A stretch of 64,000 nt of DNA from Amycolatopsis sp. NBC_00345 (GCF_036116635.1 NZ_CP107995.1:3906001-3970000), one strand, 5' to 3'; shown: positions 52,232 to 60,561, counted from the stretch's first letter. Translations and numbers: made by a program. Notes: generated by a model not told the origin, from the letters alone.

Positions 52232-53116
52232 GTGCTATCACGTGCCGGGCTCGGCTGGGGACTGCTGGGCGTCGCGGCGTTCTCTTTCACCGTGCCGTTC
52301 ACCCGCGTCGCCGTGGCGGGCGGCGGGATGTCGCCGCTGTTCACCGGTTCGGCCCGCGCGGCCATCGCCGCGCTACTCGCCGCGGCCGCGCTGCTGATCA
52401 CCCGGCAGCGCCCGCCCCGGGGCCGCCAGTGGGCCCGCACGGCGATCGTCGCGGGCGGGGTGGTGGTCGGTTTCCCGCTCCTCACGTCCTTCGCGCTCAC
52501 CTCGGCGCCGGCCGGCCACAGCGCGGTCGTGATCGCGCTCCTGCCCGCCGCGACCGCGGTGACGGCGGTGCTCCGCGGGCGCGAACGGCCGCCGGTTTCG
52601 TTCTGGGTGATGGCGGCCGTGGGCGCGGCCGTGGCCATCGGGTTCGCCGCGGCGCAGGGCGGCGGGTTCGGCGGGCTGCACTGGTCCGACCTGCTGCTGT
52701 TCGGCGCGGTCCTCGCGGCCGCGATCGGCTACGCGGAGGGCGGGCTGCTGGCCCGTGAGCTGGGCGCCTGGCAGACCGTGTCCTGGGCGCTGGTGCTCGC
52801 GGCGCCGCTGATGGCCGGGCTCACCGCGGTCTCGATCGTCCAGCGGCCCCCGAGCGGCACCCCGGCCGGCTGGGCGGCGTTCGGCTACCTGGCGGTGGTG
52901 AGCATGTTCCTCGGCTTCTTCGCCTGGTACCGAGGGCTGGCGATCGGCCCGATGGCGCGGGTCAGCCAGGTCCAGCTCGTGCAGCCGGTGCTGACCATCA
53001 GCTGGGCCGCACTGCTGCTGCACGAACAGCTGGCCTGGCCGACCGTGCTCGGCGGCGTCGCCGTGGTCGTCTGCGCCGGGACCGCGGTGCGCGCCCGGGC
53101 CGGACGGGCGCGGTGA
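52232..53116 (+). CDS. EamA/DMT family transporter
   Basis: A 294-residue (from GTG 52232) ten-helix drug/metabolite transporter. Two EamA halves are visible (GVAAFSFTVPFTRVAV and LHWSDLLLFGAVLAAAIGYAEG), with the second ending in VQPVLTISWAALLLHEQ, a family block. ATG 52193 would extend it by 13 residues but overlaps the MocR start codon, so GTG 52232 is preferred. It is divergent from MocR, which fits control by that regulator; export of an amino compound or vitamin B6-related molecule is plausible. Confidence 0.85.
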   Translation: MLSRAGLGWGLLGVAAFSFTVPFTRVAVAGGGMSPLFTGSARAAIAALLAAAALLITRQRPPRGRQWARTAIVAGGVVVGFPLLTSFALTSAPAGHSAVVIALLPAATAVTAVLRGRERPPVSFWVMAAVGAAVAIGFAAAQGGGFGGLHWSDLLLFGAVLAAAIGYAEGGLLARELGAWQTVSWALVLAAPLMAGLTAVSIVQRPPSGTPAGWAAFGYLAVVSMFLGFFAWYRGLAIGPMARVSQVQLVQPVLTISWAALLLHEQLAWPTVLGGVAVVVCAGTAVRARAGRAR

Positions 53117-53228
53117 GACGTCCATAATGGACTCCGGCACTGGCCGCGGGCCCTTCGGGCAGATTTCACGGTCCGCCACGCCTTCCCCTCCCCCGGTGCG
53201 GCAGCATGATCGAAAAAGGAGTCACCCC

Positions 53229-53993
53229 ATGAGCGAGCCGACGGCCGCACCGGGCACGTGGGCACTGGTCACGGGCTCGACCAGCGGGATCGGGCGGGCG
53301 ACCGCCCTGACGCTCGCCGAGGACGGCTATTCCATCGTCGTCACCGGGCGGGACGCGGCCCGGGCGGCGGAGACCCGCAAGCTGATCGAGTCCGCCGGCG
53401 GCCGGGCCGTCGACCTCGTCGCCGACCTCAGCGACCCGGAGTCGGTACGCGGGCTGATCGCGCGGACGCGGGCCGCCATCGACGGGCCGCTCGACGTCCT
53501 GGTCAACAACGCCGGCGGCGGCGGATTCGCCCCCACGGAGTCGACGCCCGAGGAAATGTTCGACGCCGCCTTCACCACGCACGTCAAAGCGCCGTTCCTC
53601 CTGACCGGCGCGTTCGCCCCGGAGATGGCCGGCCGCGGCCGGGGGGCCATCGTCAACGTCGGCAGCCTCAGCACCACCATGGCCGCCTCGGGCACGAGCG
53701 CCTTCCAAGCCTCCAAGGCCGCGCTGAGCATGCTGACCAAGTCGTGGACCGCGGAGTACGGGCCCCGTGGCGTCCGCGTCAACTCGGTCGACCCGGGTTA
53801 CGTGCTCACCCCGGTCAACGAGGCGATCCGCGACAGCTACGGCGGCTATCTCGCGTCCGTGCCCGCCGGCCGGGGCGGCCGGCCCGAAGAGGTCGCCGAG
53901 GCGATCCGCTTTCTCGTGTCACCACGGGCTTCCTACATCCAGGGTGTCGCCCTCACTGTCGACGGCGGCAAGACCTCCGTCGTCGCCATGTGA
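53229..53993 (+). CDS. SDR-fold protein with catalytic Tyr replaced by Phe
   Basis: A 254-residue classical SDR by fold: TGSTSGIG cofactor loop, NNAGGGGF, catalytic Ser in VGSLSTT, and C-terminal VNSVDPGYVLTP. At the YxxxK site it reads AFQASKAA, so Lys is kept but Tyr is Phe. Activity is expected to be absent or strongly altered. ATG 53229 has AAAGGAG upstream at 53215-53221. It stands alone, convergent with the LysR gene. Other family blocks appear normal, so a reading error is unlikely but a single-base change (TAC to TTC) cannot be excluded. Confidence 0.88.
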   Translation: MSEPTAAPGTWALVTGSTSGIGRATALTLAEDGYSIVVTGRDAARAAETRKLIESAGGRAVDLVADLSDPESVRGLIARTRAAIDGPLDVLVNNAGGGGFAPTESTPEEMFDAAFTTHVKAPFLLTGAFAPEMAGRGRGAIVNVGSLSTTMAASGTSAFQASKAALSMLTKSWTAEYGPRGVRVNSVDPGYVLTPVNEAIRDSYGGYLASVPAGRGGRPEEVAEAIRFLVSPRASYIQGVALTVDGGKTSVVAM

Positions 53994-54022
53994 GCCGGGA
54001 AACCGTAACGCCACAAAACAAA

Positions 54023-54946
54023 TCACCGAGTCGGTGACGCGGCGCCTTCGAACCGGGCGGAGGCGGCGCGCAGCGCGTCCAGTGCCGCGCGGACGCCGCC
54101 GTGGTCCTCTTCTCCCGCGCGGCAGACCGCGAGGATCGTGCGCGGCAGCACGGGGCGGGTGGTGAGGATCCGGACACCCTCGGGCACGGACTCGCGCGCC
54201 AGCCGCGGCACCAGCGCCGCCCCGGCGTTGCCCGCGACCAGCGCGAGCTGCGTCGGGTACCCGCCCACGGTGCAGCTGATCCGGGGGTCGAGGCCCTGCT
54301 TGCGCAGGACCTGCACCAGCCATTCGTAACAGCCGGTGCCCGCGGTCCAGGCGATCCACGGCACGTCGCCGACCTCGGCGAGGTCCACCGCGCGGCGGTG
54401 CGCGAGCCGGTGCCCGGCGGGCAGCGCGAGGTCCGCGACGTCGGAGAACAGCGTGATCTGGGTGGTTCCCGGCGGCAGCACGGTCGGCCGGTCCGCCCAG
54501 CTCTCCATGATCGCGAGGTCCAGGTCGCCCACCAGCACCTGCGGCAGCGTCTTTTCCGCCTCGCCCTCGCGCAACGTCACCTCCAGGCGCGGGTGCTGGG
54601 CGGCGAGCGTGGCCAGCGCCGGGGGCAGCAGCGCATGGACCGTGGTCGGGATCGCGCCGATCCGCAACGGCCCGAGCGCGTCCTCACGCAGCAGCTCCAG
54701 ATCCGAGCGCGCCTCCGCGAGCTGGGCCAGCACCTTCTCCGCGTGCGCGGCCAGCACCTGGCCGGCGCGGGTCAGCCGGACGCCCCGGCCGCGCGGCTCC
54801 AGCAGCTCCTGCCCGGCCTCGCGTTCGAGCTTGGCGAGCTGCTGCGAGACGCCCGACGGCGTGACGTGCAGCGCCGCGGCCGCCGCGGCGACCGAGCCGT
54901 GCTGGGCGACGGCGTGCAGCGCCCGCATCCGATCAAGACTGAACAC
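54023..54946 (-). CDS. LysR family regulator
   Basis: A 307-residue regulator with N-terminal LysR helix-turn-helix (GSVAAAAAALHVTPSGVSQQLAKLERE) and a C-terminal periplasmic-binding-like effector domain (LRIGAIPTTVHALLPPAL, LVGDLDLAIMESW). The start is GTG 54946 (VFSLDRMRALHAV); an internal ATG is less likely. It diverges from an EamA transporter gene with 73 bases between starts, the usual geometry in which a LysR regulator controls its neighbour. Confidence 0.9.
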   Translation of the reverse strand: MFSLDRMRALHAVAQHGSVAAAAAALHVTPSGVSQQLAKLEREAGQELLEPRGRGVRLTRAGQVLAAHAEKVLAQLAEARSDLELLREDALGPLRIGAIPTTVHALLPPALATLAAQHPRLEVTLREGEAEKTLPQVLVGDLDLAIMESWADRPTVLPPGTTQITLFSDVADLALPAGHRLAHRRAVDLAEVGDVPWIAWTAGTGCYEWLVQVLRKQGLDPRISCTVGGYPTQLALVAGNAGAALVPRLARESVPEGVRILTTRPVLPRTILAVCRAGEEDHGGVRAALDALRAASARFEGAASPTR

Positions 54947-55019
54947 GGTAGTGATGCTACCGAATTTCGCTGAAGAACATTCGCTTGTCCTTGACAGTCC
55001 GGCCGCGCAGGCTGGAGGG

Positions 55020-55949
55020 GTGACCACGACCAGGCTCTCGCCGCGCCCTGCCCCGATCGGCCCGATCTCCGCGCTCACCGACCGGTTCGACCCGCGGCTG
55101 CTCGCCGCCGCGGGCGGTCTGTGCATCGCGCTGTCCTCGGTGTTCATCAAGGAGTCCGGGACCAGCGGGGCGACCAGCGCGTTCTGGCGCTGCCTGCTCT
55201 CGCTGCCGCTGCTCGCCGTGCTCGCCCGGTGGGAGCGGCGGCGCGCCGGCGCGCGGCCCAAGATCATGCTGCCGCTGCTGGCCGGCGGCGGCCTCGGCCT
55301 GGACTTCGTGCTGTGGGGCGAGGCGATCCCGCGCGTCGGGGCCGGGATCGCGACGGTGCTGCTGGCCGTCCAGGTGATCATCGTGCCGGCGCTGGCGTTC
55401 GCCTTCCTCGCCGAACGCCCCGGCCGCCGGTTCCTGCTCACCGTGCCGGTGCTGCTCGGCGGCATCGTGCTGGCGGGCGGGTTCATCGGCACCGCCGCCA
55501 TCGGCGCGGACCCGCTGACCGGCGCGGTCGCGGCGCTGGTCGCCGGGGCCGGCTACGCCGCGTACCTGCTGCTGATCCGGCTCAGCAGCAGCCCGGGCAC
55601 CCAGGTCCAGACCCTGTTGCTGGCAACGCTTTCGGCCGGCACCGTCGCGGTCGTGCTGGGGGTGCCGTTCCACCGGCTCGATCTGGCGCCCGGCTGGCCC
55701 GCGCTCGGCTGGCTCGCCTGCCTCGCCGTGGTCGGCCAGCTCGTCGGCTGGCTGCTCATCGCCGCGGCGCTGCCCCGGATGACCGCCACGCTCGGCGCGA
55801 CGCTGATGCTGCTGCAGCCGATCGGCGCGGTGCTGTTCGGCATCGTGCTCCTCGGCGAGACGCCCAGCGTGCTGCAGCTGATCGGCTGCGCGGTGGTCCT
55901 TGCCGCCGTCTGCTTCGCCGGCGCGGGCCGCCGCGTTTCCCGGGAATGA
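55020..55949 (+). CDS. EamA/DMT family transporter
   Basis: A 309-residue (from GTG 55020) ten-helix transporter. Two EamA repeats are visible: LCIALSSVFIKESGTSGATSAFWR and PLTGAVAALVAGAGYAAYLLL, with a C-terminal LLQPIGAVLFGIVLLGE block typical of the family. ATG 54954 is in frame but lies within the LysR divergent promoter, so it is unlikely. GGAGGG stands very close to GTG 55020, making the exact start uncertain. It is probably controlled by the divergent LysR gene and exports a small metabolite. Confidence 0.82.
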   Translation: MTTTRLSPRPAPIGPISALTDRFDPRLLAAAGGLCIALSSVFIKESGTSGATSAFWRCLLSLPLLAVLARWERRRAGARPKIMLPLLAGGGLGLDFVLWGEAIPRVGAGIATVLLAVQVIIVPALAFAFLAERPGRRFLLTVPVLLGGIVLAGGFIGTAAIGADPLTGAVAALVAGAGYAAYLLLIRLSSSPGTQVQTLLLATLSAGTVAVVLGVPFHRLDLAPGWPALGWLACLAVVGQLVGWLLIAAALPRMTATLGATLMLLQPIGAVLFGIVLLGETPSVLQLIGCAVVLAAVCFAGAGRRVSRE

Positions 55950-55956
55950 GCGGGAT

Positions 55957-56435
55957 TCACGCCGCCCAGACGGTGACGTCGAGGATCACGGCGTCCGCCG
56001 CGGTGTCGAGCAGGTGGAGGCGCAGCCCGGCGACGACCCCGTGGCCGAGGAAACACACGTCGCCACCGCCGGACGCGCTCACGTCGAGGACGTAACTGCT
56101 GGGCGCGGTGCCGTCTTGGCAGACCGACGGGGAGAGTTTGCTCGTCGCGGCCGAGAAGATCCCGGAGTCGGGCGGCGCGGTGTCCGCCGACAGCTTGCCC
56201 TGGCCGTCGTACCCGAGGTCGTACACCGCGGCCAGGCACTCCGCTTGTGGTTGGGGCGCGGGGCCGGCCTGCAGGGCGATGTCGGAGCCGTCGGGGAAGC
56301 GGCGGCAGACGGCGGCAAGGGCAGCGAAGTGTCACCGTTCCCGCCGCCGACCGGACCGGCCGGGGTGCTACCGCACGCGGCGAGCACCAGCGCCAGCAAC
56401 GGCGCCGCGGCCAGTGCGACACGACGGCGGTTCAC
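55957..56435 (-). pseudogene. Frameshifted lipoprotein gene
   Basis: The N-terminus (GTG 56435, VNRRRVALAAAPLLALVLAAC) is a lipoprotein signal with lipobox VLAAC and a Gly/Ser-rich linker to GGGNGDT. Near 56330 the reading frame must change: from there another frame gives HFAALAAVCRRFPDGSDIAL, then CLAAVYDLGYDGQG and a Cys-bearing C-terminus to VTVWAA at 55957. Both frames look like natural protein with no internal stop, so one base is probably missing or extra near 56325-56335. It could be an assembly error or a recent pseudogene. The rebuilt protein would have about 158 residues with Cys pairs; function unknown. Confidence 0.65.
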
Positions 56436-56558
56436 GACTGGTCCGGCCAGGACTGCTTTTCGGGGCTGCTCATACGGCGGTTCATACAGCGCAGTCGAAC
56501 GGGTCCCCACCGCCGTTACCGCGAACGGACCAGGACGAACCCCATGGACGAACGCGTT

Positions 56559-58058
56559 TCAGGACCGCCGGCGCAGCCGCGACAGCAAACCCGGTGAACG
56601 GCGGGAGATCCGGCCGTCGACCGCGTCGGCCAGCAGGGTGGCGACCGTTTCGGCGGCGCAGGCCTTGTTCGCGCCGATACCACCGCTGGGGCCGCGCTTG
56701 ATCCAGCCGACGACGTACGCGCCCGGCAGTCCTTCGACGCGGCCGGCGGAGTTCGGGATGGTGCCGGTGGCTTCGTCGAAAGGCAGGCCCGCCAACGGAA
56801 TCCCGCGGTAGCCGACCGCGCGGACGACCTGCCCGGCGGCGATCTCCTCGGTTCCGGCAGCGGCGGTGACCCGGGTGCCGCGCACCTGCGCGTCACCGAG
56901 GATCTCCAGCGGCGCGGAGTGGAACCGGAGCACGATGCGACGCCGTCCGTGCGCGGGCGGCGCCGACCAGTCGACGGATTCCCGCGTGACGCCCTGGAGC
57001 AGGCTCGCCTTGTCGCCGGCCGTCGCGGCGTCGATGGCCTCGCCGGTACGCGGGTCGTGTGCGTCGACCACCAGCTCGACCTCGTCCTGCCCGGTCAGCG
57101 CGAGCAGCTCGGGCCGGGTGTACGCGGCGGCTTCCGGCCCGCGGCGCGCGAGCAGGACGACCTCCCGCACCTTGCTCGTCCGCAACCGCGCCAAGGCGGC
57201 CGGCGAGATCGAGGTGCCCGCCAGCGAGGCCGGGTCGGCGGTCAGGATCCTGGCCACGTCCAGCGCCACGTTTCCGTTGCCCACCACCAGGACCCGCTCG
57301 TCCGACAGGTCGAGCACGTCGGCCGCGACGTCGGGATGGCCGTTGTACCAGCGCACCACGGTGGTCGCGGCGACGCTGCCCGGCAGGTCCTCGCCGGGGA
57401 TGCCGAGCGAGCGGGCGGCCGAGGCGCCGACCGCGTAGATCACCGCGTCGTGCCGCGCGGCCAGCTCCTCCGCGGTGACGTCCCGGCCCACCTCGACGCC
57501 CAGGCGCAGGCGCAGCCGCGGGTGGCTGTGGAAGCGCGCGAAGGTCTCGCCGATCTTCTTCGTCGACGGGTGGTCGGGCGCGACGCCGTAGCGCACGAGC
57601 CCGCCCGCGACCGGCAGGCGGTCGATCAGCGTGACCCGGGAATTGGTGTGCAGCAACAGGTCCTCGACCGCGTACATACCGGCCGGGCCGGTGCCGACCA
57701 CCGCGACGTCCAGCGGCGCGAAGTCGCTCGGGATGCTGCGGCTGAACACCGGCGGGCCCCAGGCGTGGAAGTTCGGCGCCGGGTCGGCGGCCGCTTCACG
57801 GTCTTGCTCCGTGTAGTACGCGGCGTTGACCCCGGCGTAGGCCTTCAGCGGCGCGGTCAGGCTGTCCACCGGGAAGATCGCGTCGACCGGGCACGCGTCG
57901 GCGCACGCGCCGCAGTCGATGCAGGCGCGCGGGTCGACGTAGAGCATGTCGGTGGTGCCGAAGTCCGGCTCGTCCGGCGTCGGGTGGATGCAGTTGACCG
58001 GGCACACCGCGACGCACGAGGCGTCGTTGCAGCAGGTCTGCGTGATCGCGAAGGCCAT
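56559..58058 (-). CDS. Ferredoxin fused to NADPH-ferredoxin reductase (FprB-like)
   Basis: A 499-residue fusion. Residues 1-60 are a 7Fe-type ferredoxin, with CCNDASCVAVCPVNC and CIDCGACADACPVDA. The reductase part has FAD motif GTGPAGMYAVEDLL, NADP motif GNGNVALDVAR, and YVVGWIKRGPSGGIG near the C-terminus. Mycobacterial FprB has the same layout. It lies three bases after the AurF-type gene on the same strand, so it is the obvious electron donor for that diiron enzyme. Confidence 0.92.
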   Translation of the reverse strand: MAFAITQTCCNDASCVAVCPVNCIHPTPDEPDFGTTDMLYVDPRACIDCGACADACPVDAIFPVDSLTAPLKAYAGVNAAYYTEQDREAAADPAPNFHAWGPPVFSRSIPSDFAPLDVAVVGTGPAGMYAVEDLLLHTNSRVTLIDRLPVAGGLVRYGVAPDHPSTKKIGETFARFHSHPRLRLRLGVEVGRDVTAEELAARHDAVIYAVGASAARSLGIPGEDLPGSVAATTVVRWYNGHPDVAADVLDLSDERVLVVGNGNVALDVARILTADPASLAGTSISPAALARLRTSKVREVVLLARRGPEAAAYTRPELLALTGQDEVELVVDAHDPRTGEAIDAATAGDKASLLQGVTRESVDWSAPPAHGRRRIVLRFHSAPLEILGDAQVRGTRVTAAAGTEEIAAGQVVRAVGYRGIPLAGLPFDEATGTIPNSAGRVEGLPGAYVVGWIKRGPSGGIGANKACAAETVATLLADAVDGRISRRSPGLLSRLRRRS

Positions 58059-58061
58059 GGC

Positions 58062-58979
58062 TCAGATCAGGTTCGCGCGCTGGTAGAACCAGGTTGCCGG
58101 CTTGGTGAGCAGCCCGGCCGAGCCGAGGAACTCCATCAGCCCGGCGCAGCTCGAGCGCATCATCGACTTGTGGTGCTCGTTCGCCTTCGCCAGGGGAATC
58201 GCGCGCTTGGCGTCCAGCCCGGCGTTGGCGTAAACGCCCCGGTTCACCATGCTGCCCACGATCACGTACGAGGCGATGGCCACCACCAGCGCGTTGAACT
58301 GGCGCCGAAGCCGGCCCGCCCCCTTCAGCCGCTCCCGGGTCTCCTCCCGGGCGAACTTCATGTGCCGCGACTCCTCGACGACGTGGATGTTGTTGATCGT
58401 GCGCACGAACGGCGCCACACGCTCGTCCCGCATCCAGTCCCGCTGCATCACGTCGAGGACCTCTTCGGCGACCAGGATCGCCGCGTACGCCGCTTCACCG
58501 ACGGCGACGGCCTTGAACACGCGACCGGCCTCGACCACCAGCCGGCGCGGGCGGTACGCGGGCGCCCGCAGCTTCTCGGCGCCGCGCGCGAACATGATGG
58601 AGTGACGGCATTCGTCGGCGATCTCCGTGAGCGCCCACTGGAACGCGGGGTCGGTCGGGTCCTTCGCGTAGAAGTCCCGCAGGATCATCTGCTGCAGGAT
58701 CATCTCGAACCAGATCCCGGTGCTCGCCACCGACGCCGCCTCCTGGCGGGTCAGCTCGCGCCGCTGCTCCTCGGCCATCTCGGCCCAGTAGGAGGTGCCG
58801 TACAGGGTGCTCCACTCGGGGCTCGCGCCGTGGCAGCCCACGTCCAGCGGCGTCTCCCAGTCGACCTCGGTCGCCGGGTCGTAGGACAACGTCGCCGACG
58901 ACTCCAGCAGCCGCCGCGCCACCTCCTCGCGGCCGGACGGCGGCTCGTCGGCTCGATGCTGGGTGTCGACGCTGGTCAT
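58062..58979 (-). CDS. AurF-type diiron N-oxygenase or related ferritin-like oxygenase
   Basis: A 305-residue ferritin-like diiron protein. Metal-binding helices include IWFEMILQQMIL, ALTEIADECRHSIMF, EAAYAAILVAEEVLD and VVEESRHMKFA; the repeated Glu and ExxRH motifs fit the AurF/CmlI group. AurF oxidises aryl amines to nitro compounds, but many actinobacterial homologues are of unknown substrate. The gene is first in an operon with the ferredoxin-reductase fusion. A perfect 17-base palindrome (TGTTACCT-A-AGGTAACA) stands 44 bases before the ATG at 58979. Confidence 0.82.
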   Translation of the reverse strand: MTSVDTQHRADEPPSGREEVARRLLESSATLSYDPATEVDWETPLDVGCHGASPEWSTLYGTSYWAEMAEEQRRELTRQEAASVASTGIWFEMILQQMILRDFYAKDPTDPAFQWALTEIADECRHSIMFARGAEKLRAPAYRPRRLVVEAGRVFKAVAVGEAAYAAILVAEEVLDVMQRDWMRDERVAPFVRTINNIHVVEESRHMKFAREETRERLKGAGRLRRQFNALVVAIASYVIVGSMVNRGVYANAGLDAKRAIPLAKANEHHKSMMRSSCAGLMEFLGSAGLLTKPATWFYQRANLI

Positions 58980-59022
58980 GGCTGGCTCCCCTGACGACGT
59001 ACTTCCTGTTACTCCGGTTTAC

Positions 59023-59039
59023 TGTTACCTAAGGTAACA
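59023..59039. promoter_or_regulatory. Perfect palindrome upstream of the AurF operon
   Basis: TGTTACCT, A, AGGTAACA has 8-base arms that are exact reverse complements. It is 44 bases upstream of the AurF start, in AT-rich promoter DNA with further GTTAC copies at 59007-59012. This is the size and shape of a TetR-type operator. No TetR gene is adjacent, so the regulator must act from elsewhere. Confidence 0.7.
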
Positions 59040-59138
59040 CAAACCCGCCGAGGTTCAAGAGGGCCCGGGGCCACGGGGTGGACAGGGAGAGCGCCGGTTG
59101 CCGATCATCGCCACCGACACCCACCAGGGAGCGTCTGC

Positions 59139-59185
59139 TCAGGACGGTCCACTCAGGACAGTTTGATCAGGACAGTTTGATCAAG
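59139..59185. repeat. 14-base tandem repeats at the end of the Fur gene
   Basis: Units are TCAGGACGGTCCAC (59139-59152), TCAGGACAGTTTGA (59153-59166) and the same again (59167-59180), then a partial TCAAGAC at 59181. The last contains the Fur stop codon on the minus strand. The units lie between the AurF promoter region and the end of Fur and may affect transcript ending. Confidence 0.65.
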
Positions 59186-59615
59186 ACGCTGCCGCGCACT
59201 CCGCGCATACGCCCCACCACGTCACTTCGGCCTCCTCTACCCGGAAACCCGGTGCTTCAAGGGGGTCGAGGCACGGCGCGGCACCGACCGCGCACGGCAC
59301 GTCCTGCATCCGGCCGCACACCCGGCAGACCAGGTGGTGGTGGTTGTCGTGCGTCTCCAGCTCGAACCGCGCGGGTGAGCCCGCCGGCTCCACCGACCGC
59401 AGCAGCCCGGCTGTGACGAGGTCTTCCAGCACGTTGTAGAGCCCTTGGCGCGACAGGCCGGCGCCGGCCCGCATGCCCTCGCCCCGGTCGTCCAGCGAGG
59501 CCGCGATCTCGGCCGCCGTCAGGTGCGGCCGCCGTCCAGTGGCCTCCAGCACCGCACGGCGGTGAGGGGTGTTGCGCAGTCCCCTCTCACGAAGCCGCGC
59601 ACCGAAGTCCTCCAT
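59181..59615 (-). CDS. Fur family regulator (FurA-like)
   Basis: A 144-residue Fur protein with N-terminal winged helix (RNTPHRRAVLEA) and metal-binding C-terminal half: HDNHHHLVCRVCGRM for the sensing site, and a second CxxC (CAECAA) at the end for structural zinc. The start is ATG 59615. It is divergent from the DUF2180-Dps operon. Matching palindromes stand before both genes, suggesting that it represses itself and the Dps operon in an iron- or peroxide-dependent way. Confidence 0.92.
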   Translation of the reverse strand: MEDFGARLRERGLRNTPHRRAVLEATGRRPHLTAAEIAASLDDRGEGMRAGAGLSRQGLYNVLEDLVTAGLLRSVEPAGSPARFELETHDNHHHLVCRVCGRMQDVPCAVGAAPCLDPLEAPGFRVEEAEVTWWGVCAECAAAS

Positions 59616-59637
59616 GTCCGCGAGGATACCGCCAGAC

Positions 59638-59771
59638 TTGACTCAGTCAAAGGTGATGAGGAACGGCTCACACCCGGCCGAGCGCCACGACCGTCCCGTC
59701 ATGCTTCTGACCAGCGCAAACACTCTGCTCGGCAGCCAGTCTTGAGTCATTATGAGAATTGACTAAGTCAA
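59638..59771. promoter_or_regulatory. Paired Fur-type operators TTGACTnAGTCAA
   Basis: TTGACTCAGTCAA at 59638-59650 lies 22 bases upstream of the Fur ATG. TTGACTAAGTCAA at 59759-59771 lies about 60 bases upstream of the DUF2180 start. Each has perfect 6-base arms around one base, and they differ only at the centre. The divergent placement in front of a Fur gene and a Dps gene argues for one regulator acting at both. TTGACT could also be part of a -35 box. Confidence 0.75.
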
Positions 59772-59831
59772 GTCTAGGGACTAGAAAGTTCCTCGTACCC
59801 AGCGCCACTTCACCGAGAGAGGAGCACCCGC

Positions 59832-60068
59832 GTGATCTGTCTCGACTGCGCCCGGCAGGACGAGGACCGGGCCGCCATCGGCTGCTGTGTCCACTGTGGA
59901 GCGGGCACCTGCCTGGCGCACGCGGCCGTGGAGCCGATCCCGCCCCAGAGCCCCGGTGTGCTGGTGCCGAGCCGGACCCGGCGCCGGGTCGAATGCCGCC
60001 TGTGCGGCGGTCCCCGGGCCGTGCCCGGGGTGAAAACCGGAAGAACCCTCGAGAGGAGCAGGACATGA
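59832..60068 (+). CDS. DUF2180-type Cys-rich small protein
   Basis: A 78-residue protein starting MICLDCARQ (GTG 59832; GAGAGGAG just upstream) with further CCVHCGAGTC and CRLCGG pairs, so it should bind zinc. This family commonly sits before dps in actinobacteria. Its TGA overlaps the Dps ATG (ATGA), so translation is coupled. The function is unknown, but its placement suggests a role in iron or oxidative stress response. Confidence 0.82.
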   Translation: MICLDCARQDEDRAAIGCCVHCGAGTCLAHAAVEPIPPQSPGVLVPSRTRRRVECRLCGGPRAVPGVKTGRTLERSRT

Positions 60069-60544
60069 CCAAGACCCAGACCGCCACCACCGGTTTCGTC
60101 GCGTCGGCGGGGTTGAGCGACGCGCTGCAGCAGGTGCTCGTCGACCTCATCGCGGTGCAGCTGCAGGCGAAGAACGCCCACTGGAACGTCACGGGCGCGG
60201 GCTTCCGCAGCGTCCATCTCCTGCTGGACGAGGTCGTGGACGCCGTGAGCGGGTTCGCCGACGACGTCGCGGAGCGGATGCGCGCGCTGCACGCCACCCC
60301 GGACGGCCGCCCCGGCACCGTCGACGCCACCCGGCAGATCGGCGACCTGCCCGCGGGCGAGCAGCGGGTGCCCACGGTGCTCACCACGATGACCGAGCTG
60401 CTGGTCAACGCCGTCGAAGGCGTTCGCACCGTGCACGACGCCGTGGACGCCGAGGACCCCACCACGGCGGACCTGCTGCACACCGTGATCCAGGGGCTCG
60501 AGGAGAAGGCCTGGATGCTGCGCTCGGAGAACGAGGAGCACTGA
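60065..60544 (+). CDS. dps: Dps ferritin-like DNA-protecting protein
   Basis: A 159-residue Dps monomer. The motif KNAHWNVTG and the following HLLLDEVVD and ADDVAERMRAL give the His, Asp and Glu ligands of the ferroxidase centre shared between subunits. Dps cages store iron and protect DNA from peroxide. It is the second gene of an operon with DUF2180, divergent from Fur, and lies downstream of the Fur-type palindrome at 59759-59771. Full length for the family. Confidence 0.95.
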   Translation: MTKTQTATTGFVASAGLSDALQQVLVDLIAVQLQAKNAHWNVTGAGFRSVHLLLDEVVDAVSGFADDVAERMRALHATPDGRPGTVDATRQIGDLPAGEQRVPTVLTTMTELLVNAVEGVRTVHDAVDAEDPTTADLLHTVIQGLEEKAWMLRSENEEH

Positions 60545-60561
60545 CCGCCGCCCCGGGCGGG

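Noticed and set aside
54991..55019. TTGACA at 54991 as -35 box for the EamA gene
   Set aside because: No acceptable -10 sequence at the right distance before GTG 55020.
60548..60560. Hairpin CCGCC-CCG-GGCGG between dps and the ANTAR gene as a terminator
   Set aside because: Stem of five pairs only and no T-run; such GC stems are frequent by chance here.
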